Source of the DNA: Alloyangia pacifica
GTDB taxonomy: Bacteria > Pseudomonadota > Alphaproteobacteria > Rhodobacterales > Rhodobacteraceae
Assembly (NCBI RefSeq): GCF_900116195.1
Contig: NZ_FOZW01000008.1
Location: 1-64,000 of the forward strand
Length of the DNA stretch: 64,000 nucleotides
Direction of reading: 5' to 3'
A program made the translations under genes and the position numbers. Each line of letters opens with the position of its first letter. The first letter of the stretch is position 1. Positions 25,886 through 37,344 of this stretch are shown here, piece by piece. The notes beneath the pieces are model-generated. The model was not told where the DNA came from. It saw only the letters and a list, made by a program, of their open reading frames with translations, and made no database searches.

Positions 25886-28297
25886 TCAGAGGTCCTTCTC
25901 GGCCTCGGCCACGTTGCGCTTCACCTCCAGGAAGCTGTCCGGCGTGACCGAGATACTGTCGATCCCCGCGCGCACCAGCAGCCGGGCGAAGTCGGGGTGG
26001 TTGCTGGGCGCCTGCCCGCAGAGGCCGATCTTGCGCCCCGCCTTGCGGGCCTTGGCGATCACCGTCTCGATCATCCATAGCACCGCCGGGTCGCGCTCCG
26101 AGAAGAGGCTCGCCAACGCCTCGGAGTCGCGGTCGACCCCGAGCGTCAGCTGCGTGAGATCGTTGGAGCCGATGGAGAAGCCGTCGAAGCGTTCGGCGAA
26201 GGCCTCGGCCTCGATCACGTTGGCCGGGATCTCGCACATCACGTAGACCTCGAGCCCGTCCTCGCCGCGCCGCAGCCCGTTCTCGGCCATCACCTCAAGC
26301 ACCTTGTCCGCCTCGCCCACCGTGCGGCAGAAGGGGATCATCACCACCGCGTTGCGAAAGCCTATGGTCTCGCGCAGGCGGCGGATGGCGCGGCACTCCA
26401 GCGCAAAGCCGTCGCGATAGGCGTCGGAGTAGTAGCGCGACGCACCGCGGAAGCCGATCATCGGGTTCTCCTCCTGCGGCTCGAAGGCCGCGCCCCCCAG
26501 CAGCCCGGCGTATTCGTTGGTCTTGAAGTCGCTCATCCGGATGATCGCCGGGTTCGGATACCAGGTGGCGGCAATGCGCGAGAGGCCGCGCGCCAGCGTC
26601 TCGACGAAATACTCGGTCCGCTCGGCATAGCCGCGCGTCAGCTGGTCGACGGCATCGCGGTCGGGCCCCTCGGGCAGGCTGTCGTAGCGGGTCAGCGCCA
26701 ACGGGTGCACCTTTACCTCGTTGGAGATCACGAACTCCATCCGCGCCAGCCCGACCCCGTCCGCCGGCAGCCGCCACCAGCGCGTCGCCGCCGCCGGGTT
26801 GGCCATGTTGAGCATCACCTTGGTGCGGGTCGGCGGGATCTCGTCGAGCCGTGTCTCCTCGACCTCGAATTCCGCCTCGCCAGCGTAGATCACCCCCTCG
26901 TCACCCCCGGCGCAGGAGACGGTGATTGCCTGGCCGTCGTGCAGCAGGTGCGTCGCCTGCCCGGTGCCGACGATGGCCGGCACGCCCAGCTCGCGGCTGA
27001 TGATCGCCGCGTGCGAGGTGCGACCGCCGTGGTCGGTGACGATGGCCGCGGCGCGCTTCATGATCGGCACCCAGTCGGGATCGGTGGTCGAGGTGACAAG
27101 CACCGCGCCGTCGCGGAAGCGGCCGATGTCGGCGGCGCTCTCGATCAGGCAGACCTCGCCCGTGGCCACTGCACTGCCGACGCTGAGCCCCTTGAGCAGC
27201 ACGGGGCCGGTCTCGCCCAGCCGATAGCTGCGGAAGGCGTGGCTCTCGCTGCGGGACTGCACCGTCTCGGGCCGCGCCTGCACGATGTAGAGCGGCCCGT
27301 CATGGCCGTCGCGCGCCCATTCCATGTCCATCGGCTGGCCATAGTGGCGCTCGATGGTCACCGCCATGCGCGACAGCTCGAGGATCTCCGCATCCGACAG
27401 CACGAAGCTCTCGCGCTCGGCCTTCGAGGTCGGCACGTTGCGGGTCGGCGCGGCCTCGCCGGTGCCTGTCCCCGCGCCGTAGATCATCTTGATCTCCTTG
27501 GCCCCCAGCGCCTTGTGCAGGATCGGCACGCGGGCCTCATCGTCGAGGAAGGGCTTGTAGACCTGATACTCGTCGGGGCTCACCGCCCCCTGCACCACAT
27601 TCTCGCCCAGCCCCCAGGCGGCGTTGATCAGCACCAGCCTGTCGAAGCCGCTTTCGGTGTCGAGCGAGAACATCACCCCCGAGCCGCCCTCGTCCGAGCG
27701 CACCATCAGCTGCACCCCCACCGAGAGCGCCACGGCGAGGTGATCGAAGCCCTTGATCTGCCGGTAGGTGATCGCCCGGTCGGTGAACAACGAGGCATAG
27801 CAGCGGCGGCAGGCCGAGAGCAGCGCCGCCTCGCCGCGGATGTTGAGAAAGGTCTCCTGCTGGCCCGCAAAGCTGGCGTCGGGCAGGTCTTCGGCGGTGG
27901 CAGAAGAGCGCACAGCCACGGCAGGCTCGGTCTCGCCGACCCGCGCGCCGAGGTCGCGATAGGCCGTGCGGATCGCACTCTCGATGTCGTCCGGCCAGCG
28001 GCCAGCGGCCACCGCCGCGCGGATCCGCTGCCCCGCCTCGGCCAGCGTCAGCCGACCGTCGGCAAGCTGCCCAAGCGCATCGGCGAGCACGGCATCCAGC
28101 CCGTTCGCGCTGATGTAGCTGCGGTAGGCACCGGCGGTCGTGGCAAAGCCCGGCGGCACGCGGATCCCCTCGCGACCCAGCCGGGCGACCATCTCGCCGA
28201 GAGAGGCATTCTTGCCGCCCACCTCGGGCACGTTGTCCCGCGTGAGGTCCTCGAACCATGTCAGCATGGCTCCGCTGCCCTGCGCTTGAGCGTCCAT
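25886..28297 (-). CDS. ppsA: Phosphoenolpyruvate synthase
   Basis: 803 residues from the ATG at 28297, preceded by GGGAGG; the frame is open further upstream but has no protein character there. The N-terminal PPDK ATP-grasp domain (VGGKNASLGEMVARL) is followed by the swivelling phosphohistidine domain with the catalytic His in GGRTSHAAII, and the C-terminal PEP/pyruvate barrel (FSIGSNDLTQLTLGVDRDS) with the conserved Cys in GLCGQAPS. Length equals the usual 790-810. It converts pyruvate and ATP to PEP, AMP and phosphate for gluconeogenesis. It converges on the DUF296 gene with an 8-bp gap. Upstream, divergent from cbpA, is an FNR-like box. Confidence 0.95.
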   Translation of the reverse strand: MDAQAQGSGAMLTWFEDLTRDNVPEVGGKNASLGEMVARLGREGIRVPPGFATTAGAYRSYISANGLDAVLADALGQLADGRLTLAEAGQRIRAAVAAGRWPDDIESAIRTAYRDLGARVGETEPAVAVRSSATAEDLPDASFAGQQETFLNIRGEAALLSACRRCYASLFTDRAITYRQIKGFDHLAVALSVGVQLMVRSDEGGSGVMFSLDTESGFDRLVLINAAWGLGENVVQGAVSPDEYQVYKPFLDDEARVPILHKALGAKEIKMIYGAGTGTGEAAPTRNVPTSKAERESFVLSDAEILELSRMAVTIERHYGQPMDMEWARDGHDGPLYIVQARPETVQSRSESHAFRSYRLGETGPVLLKGLSVGSAVATGEVCLIESAADIGRFRDGAVLVTSTTDPDWVPIMKRAAAIVTDHGGRTSHAAIISRELGVPAIVGTGQATHLLHDGQAITVSCAGGDEGVIYAGEAEFEVEETRLDEIPPTRTKVMLNMANPAAATRWWRLPADGVGLARMEFVISNEVKVHPLALTRYDSLPEGPDRDAVDQLTRGYAERTEYFVETLARGLSRIAATWYPNPAIIRMSDFKTNEYAGLLGGAAFEPQEENPMIGFRGASRYYSDAYRDGFALECRAIRRLRETIGFRNAVVMIPFCRTVGEADKVLEVMAENGLRRGEDGLEVYVMCEIPANVIEAEAFAERFDGFSIGSNDLTQLTLGVDRDSEALASLFSERDPAVLWMIETVIAKARKAGRKIGLCGQAPSNHPDFARLLVRAGIDSISVTPDSFLEVKRNVAEAEKDL

Positions 28298-28430
28298 CTG
28301 CCGTCCTCCCTTGTTCCGCCCGTGGCTCGACCCAGCCGGGCGGCACCACGCCACGTCGCAAGCCCTCCCAGCCCGCGCGTGAACCCCGCTTTTCACCGCC
28401 GCAGGATGCGCCCGCCGTGCGCGCCGCACC

Positions 28431-28444
28431 ATGATCGGGATCAA
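28431..28444. promoter_or_regulatory. FNR/FnrL-like box between ppsA and cbpA
   Basis: ATGAT-CGGG-ATCAA differs at one position from the TTGAT-N4-ATCAA consensus of FNR-type regulators. It lies 133 bp before ppsA and 83 bp before cbpA in the divergent gap, a plausible site for oxygen-dependent control of either gene. Confidence 0.5.
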
Positions 28445-28526
28445 TGGCGTGCCAGAAAGCTGGCGGTTGCGGCCCAGGCCCAGAGGCGCTCTACTCGGGC
28501 CAGGCGGACTCACCGGTGGAGCGGCG

Positions 28527-29483
28527 ATGAGCGACAATCCCTACGAGGTGCTCGGCGTGGACAAGACCGCCAGCGCCGACGAGATCAAGAAGGCCTACCG
28601 CAGGATCGCGAAGCAGAGCCATCCCGACCTGCATCCCGGCGACGGTGCCGCCGAAGCGCGGTTCAAGGCCGCGGGGGCGGCCTTCGAGCTGCTCAAGGAC
28701 CCCGAGAAGCGCGCCCGCTTCGACCGCGGCGAGATCGACGCGAGCGGGCAGGAGCGCCCGCAGGACCGCACCTTCTACCGCGATTTTGCCGAGCAGCAGG
28801 ACAACCCGTACCGTCGCGGGCCGCGCTACGAGGGCTTCGGTGACGCCGAGGACATCTTCGCCGAGTTCCTGCGGCGGCAGGCTGGCGGGCACGGCCAGGA
28901 GCAAGGGCGGGAGCAAGGGCGGGGAAGCTACAGTTTTCGGTCACGCGGGGCGGACGCGCAATACGCGCTGGAGGTGCCATTCCTCGATGCGGCCAACGGC
29001 GGCAGCCTGCGCATCACCCTGCCCGGCGGCGGCAATCTCGAGGTGAAGATCCCCAAGGGCGTCGCCGACGGCACCACCCTGCGCCTGCGCGGCAAGGGCG
29101 GGCCGGGCCATGGCGGCGGCGCGCCGGGCGATGCCTATGTGACGCTCTCGATCACGCCGCACCCGGTGTTCCGCCGCGAGGGCGACGACATCGCGATCTC
29201 TCTGCCGATCACCCTCTACGAGGCGGTGCTCGGGGCCAAGGTCGAGGCACCGACGATCGCCGGGCCCGTCAAGGTGACGATCCCGAGGGGTGCCAGCAGC
29301 GGACAGACCCTGCGCCTGCGCGGCCGCGGCGTCAAAGCGGCGGGGCGGCCTGCCGGCGACCAGCGCATCGAGTTGCAGATCGTGATGCCGAAGGAGGTGG
29401 ACGACGAGCTCGCAGCTTTCATGGAACGCTGGGGCAAGACCCACGCCTATGACCCACGCAAGGGCGGGAGGACCCGAGCATGA
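28527..29483 (+). CDS. cbpA: DnaJ-class chaperone CbpA
   Basis: 318 residues from the ATG at 28527. The J-domain (residues 4-68) has the HPD motif in KQSHPDLHPGD. A Gly/Gln/Arg-rich linker follows (about residues 115-145), then two DnaJ C-terminal beta domains (GGSLRITLPGGGNLEVKIP and the later TLRLRGRG repeat). No zinc-finger CxxCxGxG repeats are present, which separates CbpA from DnaJ. It stimulates Hsp70 under stress. It overlaps cbpM by ATGA. Confidence 0.92.
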   Translation: MSDNPYEVLGVDKTASADEIKKAYRRIAKQSHPDLHPGDGAAEARFKAAGAAFELLKDPEKRARFDRGEIDASGQERPQDRTFYRDFAEQQDNPYRRGPRYEGFGDAEDIFAEFLRRQAGGHGQEQGREQGRGSYSFRSRGADAQYALEVPFLDAANGGSLRITLPGGGNLEVKIPKGVADGTTLRLRGKGGPGHGGGAPGDAYVTLSITPHPVFRREGDDIAISLPITLYEAVLGAKVEAPTIAGPVKVTIPRGASSGQTLRLRGRGVKAAGRPAGDQRIELQIVMPKEVDDELAAFMERWGKTHAYDPRKGGRTRA

Positions 29484-29809
29484 CGCCTGTCTTCTATTCC
29501 GAGCAGGAGGTGCTTGCGACCGTCGGGCGCCTCGACCAGGCGCGGCTCACCCGCTTCCTGCGCACCGAGGTCATCACCCCCGCCGAGGCCCACGGCCAGA
29601 CCGTCTACCGGCAGGTTGACATCGCCCGGATGGAGTTGCTCTGCGATCTCTGCGACGACTTCGAGCTGAACGACGAGGCGCTGGCGCTGGTGATGCAGCT
29701 GATCGACCAGCTGCATGGCACCCGCGGCGATCTGGTCGCGCTGATGCGCGCGCTCGGCGAGGAGCCGGAAGAGGTCAAGATCCGGGTGCAGGGTCGGCTC
29801 GGGCGGTAG
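29480..29809 (+). CDS. cbpM: CbpA modulator CbpM-like protein
   Basis: 109 residues, MerR-like helix-turn-helix fold with an EVITPAEAHGQTVYRQVDIA stretch and a helical C-terminus rich in Leu and Asp. CbpM binds the CbpA J-domain and blocks its co-chaperone activity. Size, start inside the cbpA stop (ATGA) and gene order are those of the E. coli cbpAM pair. Confidence 0.88.
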   Translation: MTPVFYSEQEVLATVGRLDQARLTRFLRTEVITPAEAHGQTVYRQVDIARMELLCDLCDDFELNDEALALVMQLIDQLHGTRGDLVALMRALGEEPEEVKIRVQGRLGR

Positions 29810-29830
29810 CGGAACGGGCCCCGGCGGCGC

Positions 29831-30556
29831 TCAGCCCGCCAGCCACGTCTTCGCCTTGGCCATGTCGGCGGCGGCGAAGTACTTTGCATCGAGGCCGAAG
29901 GCGCGCTTGCCCACCTGCACCGCCATGTCCTGCCAGCCGGCGTCGCCGACGATGGCGGCCCGCTGCACCCGCTTGGCGTGGCCCCGCACGAGGTAGAAGT
30001 GGTCGCGCAGCGCATCCAGCCCCTGCCAGCCGTCGAAATCGCGCAGGTCGATGAGCAGCCGCACCTGCTCGTGCGCCGCAAAGAAACTGTCGAGATCGCC
30101 GATGGCCGCATCATAGGCGGCGCCGTCCACCTTGCCGCGCAGCCGCACCTCCAGCATGCCGCCGCCGAGATCCTCCTGCTGGATCGTGCCGAGGCTCTCG
30201 CGTAGCCAGCGCCGGGCCGCGTCGGCCTCTTTCATCTCGAAGGTGGCGACGGGGCACGGCATGAAGACCGAAAACCCCCCGACCGCCGTCCGGACGATCT
30301 TGTCGTCCGTCACCAGCGCGATGCGGTCGAAGCCGCGCCAGTGCTTGAGCCCCGCGCGCGCGTCCTGGACCATCGCGCCGAGAGTGAACTCCGAGGGCCG
30401 CGCCTCGACAATGGCCAGCAGCCGCAGCCGGTCGCCCTTGGTCAGTGCCGCGTCAAGCGCGGGCATCAGCGTCTCGCGGTAGTCGGCGTCGGTGACCGGC
30501 GGCGTCATCTTCAGCTCGAGGATGCCGTGCTCCCCGGTGTCGTGAATCTCGATCAT
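29831..30556 (-). CDS. Tandem STAS/SpoIIAA-like protein
   Basis: 241 residues from the ATG at 30556 (GGGAGG upstream). Two SpoIIAA-like halves are visible: residues about 1-115 (GILELKMTPPVTDADYRE, then RLRLLAIVEA, then RIALVTDD) and about 120-241 (GGGMLEVRLRGKVDGAAYDA, then VRLLIDLRDFDGW, then RAAIVGDAGW). Such proteins are often membrane-associated lipid-binding or stress proteins of unclear role. It converges on cbpM and is divergent from the N-ATPase operon; the context is stress and energy genes. Confidence 0.82.
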   Translation of the reverse strand: MIEIHDTGEHGILELKMTPPVTDADYRETLMPALDAALTKGDRLRLLAIVEARPSEFTLGAMVQDARAGLKHWRGFDRIALVTDDKIVRTAVGGFSVFMPCPVATFEMKEADAARRWLRESLGTIQQEDLGGGMLEVRLRGKVDGAAYDAAIGDLDSFFAAHEQVRLLIDLRDFDGWQGLDALRDHFYLVRGHAKRVQRAAIVGDAGWQDMAVQVGKRAFGLDAKYFAAADMAKAKTWLAG

Positions 30557-30703
30557 GGCAGGGTCCTCCCGCGGGAAGTATGCCGCAGCCGGGGCGCCGC
30601 TGGAAAGACCGGCGAACCCCGCACACGCGCTCCTGAAGCGCCGGGATGGGGCGTGAACGCCGCGACTGGCCGCGATCCCGTCGCAATGCTCAAGGCAAGT
30701 TGA

Positions 30704-32702
<1,999 letters not shown>

Positions 32703-32706
<4 letters not shown>

Positions 32707-32981
32707 CCGACGAAGAGCGCAATCACATCGCCGAGGCCGCCCGCCGCTCGTCGGCACGAGAGCAACTTGGGCAGGAAACCCCGGAGCCCTCGCTCGGTGC
32801 GCGGCTCGGGCAGATCGGCATCCTCGGCTGGGCCGTGGTGGTGCCGACGCTGCTCGGGGTGGTGCTTGGGCGCATGGCCGACCGCGCCTTCGGCACCGGG
32901 GTGTTCTTCACCGCGCCGGCAATCATGATCGGTGCCGCAATCGGTTTTCATGCCGCCTGGAAATGGATGCACAAGCAATGA
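32703..32981 (+). CDS. atpQ: N-ATPase AtpQ (AtpI-like membrane protein)
   Basis: 92 residues with two membrane spans (GILGWAVVVPTLLGVVLGRM and FFTAPAIMIGAAIGFHAAW) and a basic loop with the AtpI-type GRMADRAFGTG link. In N-ATPase operons this position holds AtpQ, an AtpI homologue thought to help c-ring assembly or cation handling. It overlaps atpC and atpR by ATGA. Confidence 0.85.
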
Positions 32982-33259
32982 CGCCTCTTCTTGCACCCTA
33001 CCCGCTCGCAGTTCTCGCCCTCTGTTTCGGCTTTGCGCTGGGACTGCTGCATTTCGCCAGCCTTCGGCGGGTCACCGGCCTCTATATCGACGGCGGCCCG
33101 CCTTGGCGCGCCCTCGCGCTGCAACTCGGTCGCCTCGCGCTGCTGGCCGGGGTGTTGGTGGGACTGGCGTTGCTCGGGGCGCTGCCGCTTCTGGCGGGCA
33201 CACTGGGTCTGCTGCTGGCGCGGCAGCTGGTGCTGCGGCAGGTCCGGAAGGCACCGTGA
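32978..33259 (+). CDS. atpR: N-ATPase AtpR membrane subunit
   Basis: 93 residues, about three membrane segments (PLAVLALCFGFALGLLHFAS, ALALQLGRLALLAGVLVGLA, GALPLLAGTLGLLLARQLVL). AtpR is specific to N-ATPase operons and has conserved intramembrane arginines proposed to interact with the c-subunit glutamates. Here Arg residues occur inside or next to the second and third segments. It shares 1 bp with atpB (TGATG). Confidence 0.85.
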   Translation: MTPLLAPYPLAVLALCFGFALGLLHFASLRRVTGLYIDGGPPWRALALQLGRLALLAGVLVGLALLGALPLLAGTLGLLLARQLVLRQVRKAP

Positions 33260-33963
33260 TGGACAGCCCGCTTACTCTCGATCCGCTCTTCCACCTCGGG
33301 CCCGTCCCGATCACCGAGCCGGTGCTGGTGACCTGGGCGATCCTCCTGCTGCTGGCGCTCGGAACATGGCTCGCCACCCGCCGCCTGTCGCTGACGCCCG
33401 GCAAGCTGCAAACGGTGCTTGAGCTCCTCGTCACCACCATCGACGCGCAGGTGCGCGACACGATGCAGCGCGATCCCGCGCGCTTCCGCGCACTGATCGG
33501 CACGATCTTCCTCTTCGTGCTGGTGGCCAACTGGTCCTCGCTGGTGCCCGGCGTCGAGCCGCCCACTGCGCGGCTGGAAACCGACGCCGCGCTGGCGCTG
33601 ATCGTCTTTGCCGCCACCGTCTGGTACGGCATCGCGGCGCAGGGGCTGAGGGGCTATCTCGCCACCTTCGCGGAACCGTCGTGGGTTATGATCCCGCTCA
33701 ACCTCGTCGAGCAGATCACCCGCACCTTCTCGCTCATCGTGCGCCTCTTCGGCAACGTGATGAGCGGCGTCTTCATCATCGCCATCGTGCTGTCGCTCGC
33801 CGGGCTTCTGGTGCCGATCCCGCTGATGGCGCTCGACCTGCTGACCGGCGCCGTGCAGGCCTACATCTTCGCCGTGCTCGCCACCGTCTTCATCGGCGCC
33901 GCCGTCGGTGAGCAGACCCCGGCCAATTCCGTATCCTCTGCCGCAAAGGAGACCCGCCCATGA
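33259..33963 (+). CDS. atpB: N-ATPase a subunit
   Basis: 234 residues, five or six spans. The essential stator arginine is Arg162 in LIVRLFGNVMSG, equivalent to E. coli Arg210, and the last span has the AVQAYIFAVLATVFIGAAV segment typical of subunit a. It forms the ion half-channels against the c-ring. Its stop overlaps atpE (ATGA). Confidence 0.93.
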   Translation: MDSPLTLDPLFHLGPVPITEPVLVTWAILLLLALGTWLATRRLSLTPGKLQTVLELLVTTIDAQVRDTMQRDPARFRALIGTIFLFVLVANWSSLVPGVEPPTARLETDAALALIVFAATVWYGIAAQGLRGYLATFAEPSWVMIPLNLVEQITRTFSLIVRLFGNVMSGVFIIAIVLSLAGLLVPIPLMALDLLTGAVQAYIFAVLATVFIGAAVGEQTPANSVSSAAKETRP

Positions 33964-34208
33964 CCGCAAATCTCGTCGAGATCGTCAGCATCCTCGCCGC
34001 CGCGCTCGCCGTGTCCTTCGGCGCCATCGGCCCGGCGCTGGCCGAGGGCCGCGCCGTGGCCGCCGCCATGGATGCCATCGCCCGCCAGCCAGAGGCAGCG
34101 GGCACGCTCAGCCGCACGCTCTTCGTCGGCCTCGCGATGATCGAGACCATGGCGATCTACACGCTGGTGATCGCGTTGCTGCTGCTCTTCGCCAACCCCT
34201 TCGTCTGA
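33960..34208 (+). CDS. atpE: N-ATPase c subunit
   Basis: 82 residues, two-helix hairpin. The first helix ends GPALAEG with Glu29; the polar loop has ARQPEA; the second helix has AMIETMAIY with Glu62, Thr63 and Tyr67. The two carboxylates and the E-T-x3-Y pattern match the Na+-type site known from Ilyobacter/N-ATPases, except that Met64 stands where Na+-binding c subunits often have Thr/Ser. The Burkholderia pseudomallei N-ATPase c17 ring was reported proton-specific, so ion choice is open. Confidence 0.93.
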   Translation: MTANLVEIVSILAAALAVSFGAIGPALAEGRAVAAAMDAIARQPEAAGTLSRTLFVGLAMIETMAIYTLVIALLLLFANPFV

Positions 34209-34221
34209 GGCGCGCCCGGCC

Positions 34222-34956
34222 ATGAGTTTCGACTGGTGGACATTGGGGCTGCAGACGGTCAACGTCCTCGTCCTGCTGTGGATCCTGTCGCATTTCCTGT
34301 TCCGCCCGGTCTCCGAGATCATCGCGCAACGGCAGGCGGCGGCGACGGACGAGCTGTCCCACGCCCGCGCTGCACGGGCCGAGGCCGAAGCCGCGCTGGT
34401 CGAGGCGCAGGCGCGCGACGCGGCGGTCGCGGCGCGGCGTGGCGAGCTGCTCTTCGGTGCGCAAACCGAGGCTGAAAGCGCGAAACGGCAGATGCTGGAG
34501 GAGGCCCGCAAGGAAGTCGCGAAGCTCCGCACGGAGGCGCAGGCCGAGGCGCAGCGCCGCCACGCCGAGGCGCAGCGTGCACTGCAGAACGAGGCGGCGG
34601 ATTTGGCCGTCGATATCGCCGGGCGGCTGCTCGAACGCCTGCCCAAGGCCACGCGCACCGCCGGGTTCATCGACGGGCTGGCGCAGGCGGTGGCCGAGCT
34701 GCCCGAGCAGACCCGCGATGGTCTGGCTTCCGAAGCACCCGTGCCGGTGCGCGCGGCGCAAGAGCTGAGCGCCGAAGAGACGGCGCTGCTGAAGTCCCGC
34801 CTCGCCGGGGTTCTGGGTCGCGAAATCGAGCTTACCGTCACCGCCGACCCCTCGCTCATCGCCGGGCTCGAGCTCGACGCCCCGCACGCCGTGGTGCGCA
34901 ACCATTTCCGCGCCGATCTCGACCGCATCCGGCAGGAGCTGCTGAGGCATGACTGA
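34222..34956 (+). CDS. atpF: N-ATPase b subunit with a delta-like C-terminal domain
   Basis: 244 residues, much longer than a normal b subunit (about 156-160). An N-terminal membrane anchor ([17 protein letters not shown]) leads into a long Ala/Glu/Arg coiled coil (about residues 35-130). The C-terminal part ([20 protein letters not shown], then [12 protein letters not shown], then [14 protein letters not shown]) resembles the C-terminus of the delta subunit. The operon has no separate delta gene, so the fusion likely supplies the stator link to the head. It overlaps atpA by 8 bp. Confidence 0.88.
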   Translation: MSFDWWTLGLQTVNVLVLLWILSHFLFRPVSEIIAQRQAAATDELSHARAARAEAEAALVEAQARDAAVAARRGELLFGAQTEAESAKRQMLEEARKEVAKLRTEAQAEAQRRHAEAQRALQNEAADLAVDIAGRLLERLPKATRTAGFIDGLAQAVAELPEQTRDGLASEAPVPVRAAQELSAEETALLKSRLAGVLGREIELTVTADPSLIAGLELDAPHAVVRNHFRADLDRIRQELLRHD

Positions 34957-36475
34957 CGACGCCCCCTCCGCCGACTGGCTCCGCCGGAGCCGCGCCGCGA
35001 TCGCCCGGGCAGACCTCGCGCCCGAGGCGGAGCCCATCGGCCGGGTGATCTCGGTCTCCGACGGCATCGCCCGGATCTCGGGCCTGCCGGATGCGCCACT
35101 GGGCGCGCTGCTGCGCTTCGAGGGCGGGCAGGCTGGCTTCGCGCAGACATTGGACGCGACAGAAATCGACGCGGTGCTCTTTGACGATGTTACCGGGATC
35201 GAGGCCGGGGCCAAGGTCACCGACACCGGCGACATCGTCCGCGTGCCCGTCGGCGACGCGCTACTCGGGCGGATCGTCGACCCGCTGGGCCGCCCGATCG
35301 ACGACGGCCCGGCACTGGACACGTCGGAAACCCTGCCCATCGAACGCCCCGCCCCCGGGATCATCGACCGCGCGCTGGTGTCGGAGCCGATGATGACCGG
35401 CGTGCTGGTGCTCGACAGCCTCTTCGCGCTCGGACGGGGGCAGCGCGAGCTGATCGTCGGTGACCGCGCCACCGGCAAGACAGCCCTCGCGGTCGAGGCC
35501 ATCGTCACCCAGAAACATACCGACGTCATCTGCATCTACGTCGCCGTCGGGCAGCGCGCGACGGCGGTGGAGCGGGTTGTCGCCGCGGTGCGCGAGCACG
35601 GCGCGCCCGAGCGCTGCGTCTTCGTCGTCGGCAACGCCGGCAGCGCGCCCGGCCTGCAATGGATCGCGCCCTTCGCCGGGATGAGCATGGCCGAGCATTT
35701 CCGCGACGCCGGGCATGATGTGCTGATCGTCATCGACGACCTGACCCGCCACGCCGCCACCCACCGCGAACTGGCCCTGCTCACCCGCGAGCCGCCGGGC
35801 CGCGAGGCCTACCCGGGCGACATCTTCTACCTGCATGCCCGGCTGCTGGAGCGCGCCGCGAAGCTGCCGCGCGAGGTGGGCGGCTCGATCACCGCCCTGC
35901 CCATCGCCGAGACCGACGCGGGCAACCTCTCGGCCTATATCCCGACCAACCTCATTTCGATAACCGACGGGCAGATCGTGCTGGACTCGCACCTCTTCGC
36001 CGCGAACCAGCGGCCGGCGGTGGACGTCGGACTCTCGGTCAGCCGGGTCGGCGGCAAGGCACAGGCCCCGGCGCTGCGCGCGGTCTCGGGGCGGGTGCGG
36101 CTGGACTACGCGCAGTTTCAGGAGCTGGAGATGTTCACCCGTTTCGGCGGCATTTCCAGCACCCGCGTGACGGCGCAGATCGCCCGCGGCGAGAGCATCC
36201 GCGCGCTGCTGGCGCAGCCCCGCTACGCCGGGCTGCGGCTGGTCGATCAGGTGGCGCTGCTGGCCGCGTTGGCCGAGGGCACGCTCGACGGCCTCGGCCC
36301 GGAGCGGCTCGCCGAGCTGCGCAGGCAGCTTCCGGCACGGATCGACGCGACCGCGGCAAAGGCGAAAGCCGAAGTGGAGGCGGGCGGCGCGCTGACCGAC
36401 GCGCAGCGCGGGGCATTGGTGGAGGTCGTGGCCGCGCTGGTGTGCGAGCTGGGCGGAGCGGAGACGGCAGGATGA
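34949..36475 (+). CDS. atpA: N-ATPase alpha subunit
   Basis: 508 residues, the family's usual length. P-loop GDRATGKT (residues 171-178), followed by [14 protein letters not shown], and [13 protein letters not shown] near the N-terminus. It forms the non-catalytic nucleotide sites of the hexameric head. It overlaps atpG by ATGA. Confidence 0.95.
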   Translation: MTDDAPSADWLRRSRAAIARADLAPEAEPIGRVISVSDGIARISGLPDAPLGALLRFEGGQAGFAQTLDATEIDAVLFDDVTGIEAGAKVTDTGDIVRVPVGDALLGRIVDPLGRPIDDGPALDTSETLPIERPAPGIIDRALVSEPMMTGVLVLDSLFALGRGQRELIVGDRATGKTALAVEAIVTQKHTDVICIYVAVGQRATAVERVVAAVREHGAPERCVFVVGNAGSAPGLQWIAPFAGMSMAEHFRDAGHDVLIVIDDLTRHAATHRELALLTREPPGREAYPGDIFYLHARLLERAAKLPREVGGSITALPIAETDAGNLSAYIPTNLISITDGQIVLDSHLFAANQRPAVDVGLSVSRVGGKAQAPALRAVSGRVRLDYAQFQELEMFTRFGGISSTRVTAQIARGESIRALLAQPRYAGLRLVDQVALLAALAEGTLDGLGPERLAELRRQLPARIDATAAKAKAEVEAGGALTDAQRGALVEVVAALVCELGGAETAG

Positions 36476-37329
36476 GCGGCACGCTTTCCGACGTCGAGGC
36501 ACGCATCGGCACCGTGCACAAGCTCTCGGCGGTGATCGCCGCGATGCGCGGCATCGCCGCCTCGCGCCTGCAGGACGCCCACGGCCACATCGGCGCGATC
36601 CGCCTCTATGCGGGGACCATCGGCGAGGCCATCGGCCACGCGCTGAGCTTCAGCGACCCTGACCGCGCATCCTTGCCAACGCCCGCCTCCGGCAGCGCGC
36701 TCTTCATCGTGCTCTGCGCCGAACAGGGCTTTGCCGGCAGTTTCTCGGCCCGGGTCCTGGAGGCGGCGCAGGCCGCGCAGCACGCGGCGCAGGGCCCGAC
36801 CGACGTGCTGTTGATCGGCGACCGAGGCCTGCTGGTCGCGCCCGACTACGGCATCGCGCCGAGCTGGACCGCCCCGATGATCGCCCATCCCGCGCGCATG
36901 CCGCATCTTGCCGGGCTCATCGCCGAGGTGGTCTTCGAACGCGTCTCGGACGGGCGCGCAACCTCGGTCTCGGTGCTGCATGCCGCGCCCGGCGGCACAG
37001 AGGGCCACGACGTGGTTCAAAAGCGGCTGGTGCCTTTCGACTACTCCCGCTTTCCGCGGCCCGAAACGTCGCTGGCCCCGCGGATCACCCTGCCCCCGGA
37101 TGAGTTGCTCTCGCGGCTGGTGGAGGAATATATCTTCGCGGAGATCAGCGAAGCGCTGATGCTCTCCTTCGCCGCAGAGAACGAGGCCCGGATGCGCGCG
37201 ATGATCGCCGCGCATGACAATGTCACCGGCTCGCTCGACGCGCTGGTCGGACAGGCGCGGCGGCTGCGACAGGATGCGATCACCGAGGAGATCATGGAGC
37301 TCGCCACCGGCAGCCTGCCGGCACGGTGA
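36472..37329 (+). CDS. atpG: N-ATPase gamma subunit
   Basis: 285 residues from the ATG overlapping the atpA stop. N- and C-terminal helices expected of the rotor shaft are visible ([20 protein letters not shown] at the start; the [20 protein letters not shown] region and [14 protein letters not shown] near the end). It is the last gene of the operon. Divergence from F-type gamma is high, but the conserved C-terminal E-N-EARM-AM and ITEEI motifs support the call. Confidence 0.9.
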   Translation: MSGTLSDVEARIGTVHKLSAVIAAMRGIAASRLQDAHGHIGAIRLYAGTIGEAIGHALSFSDPDRASLPTPASGSALFIVLCAEQGFAGSFSARVLEAAQAAQHAAQGPTDVLLIGDRGLLVAPDYGIAPSWTAPMIAHPARMPHLAGLIAEVVFERVSDGRATSVSVLHAAPGGTEGHDVVQKRLVPFDYSRFPRPETSLAPRITLPPDELLSRLVEEYIFAEISEALMLSFAAENEARMRAMIAAHDNVTGSLDALVGQARRLRQDAITEEIMELATGSLPAR

Positions 37330-37344
37330 GCCGAGGAGGAGCCG

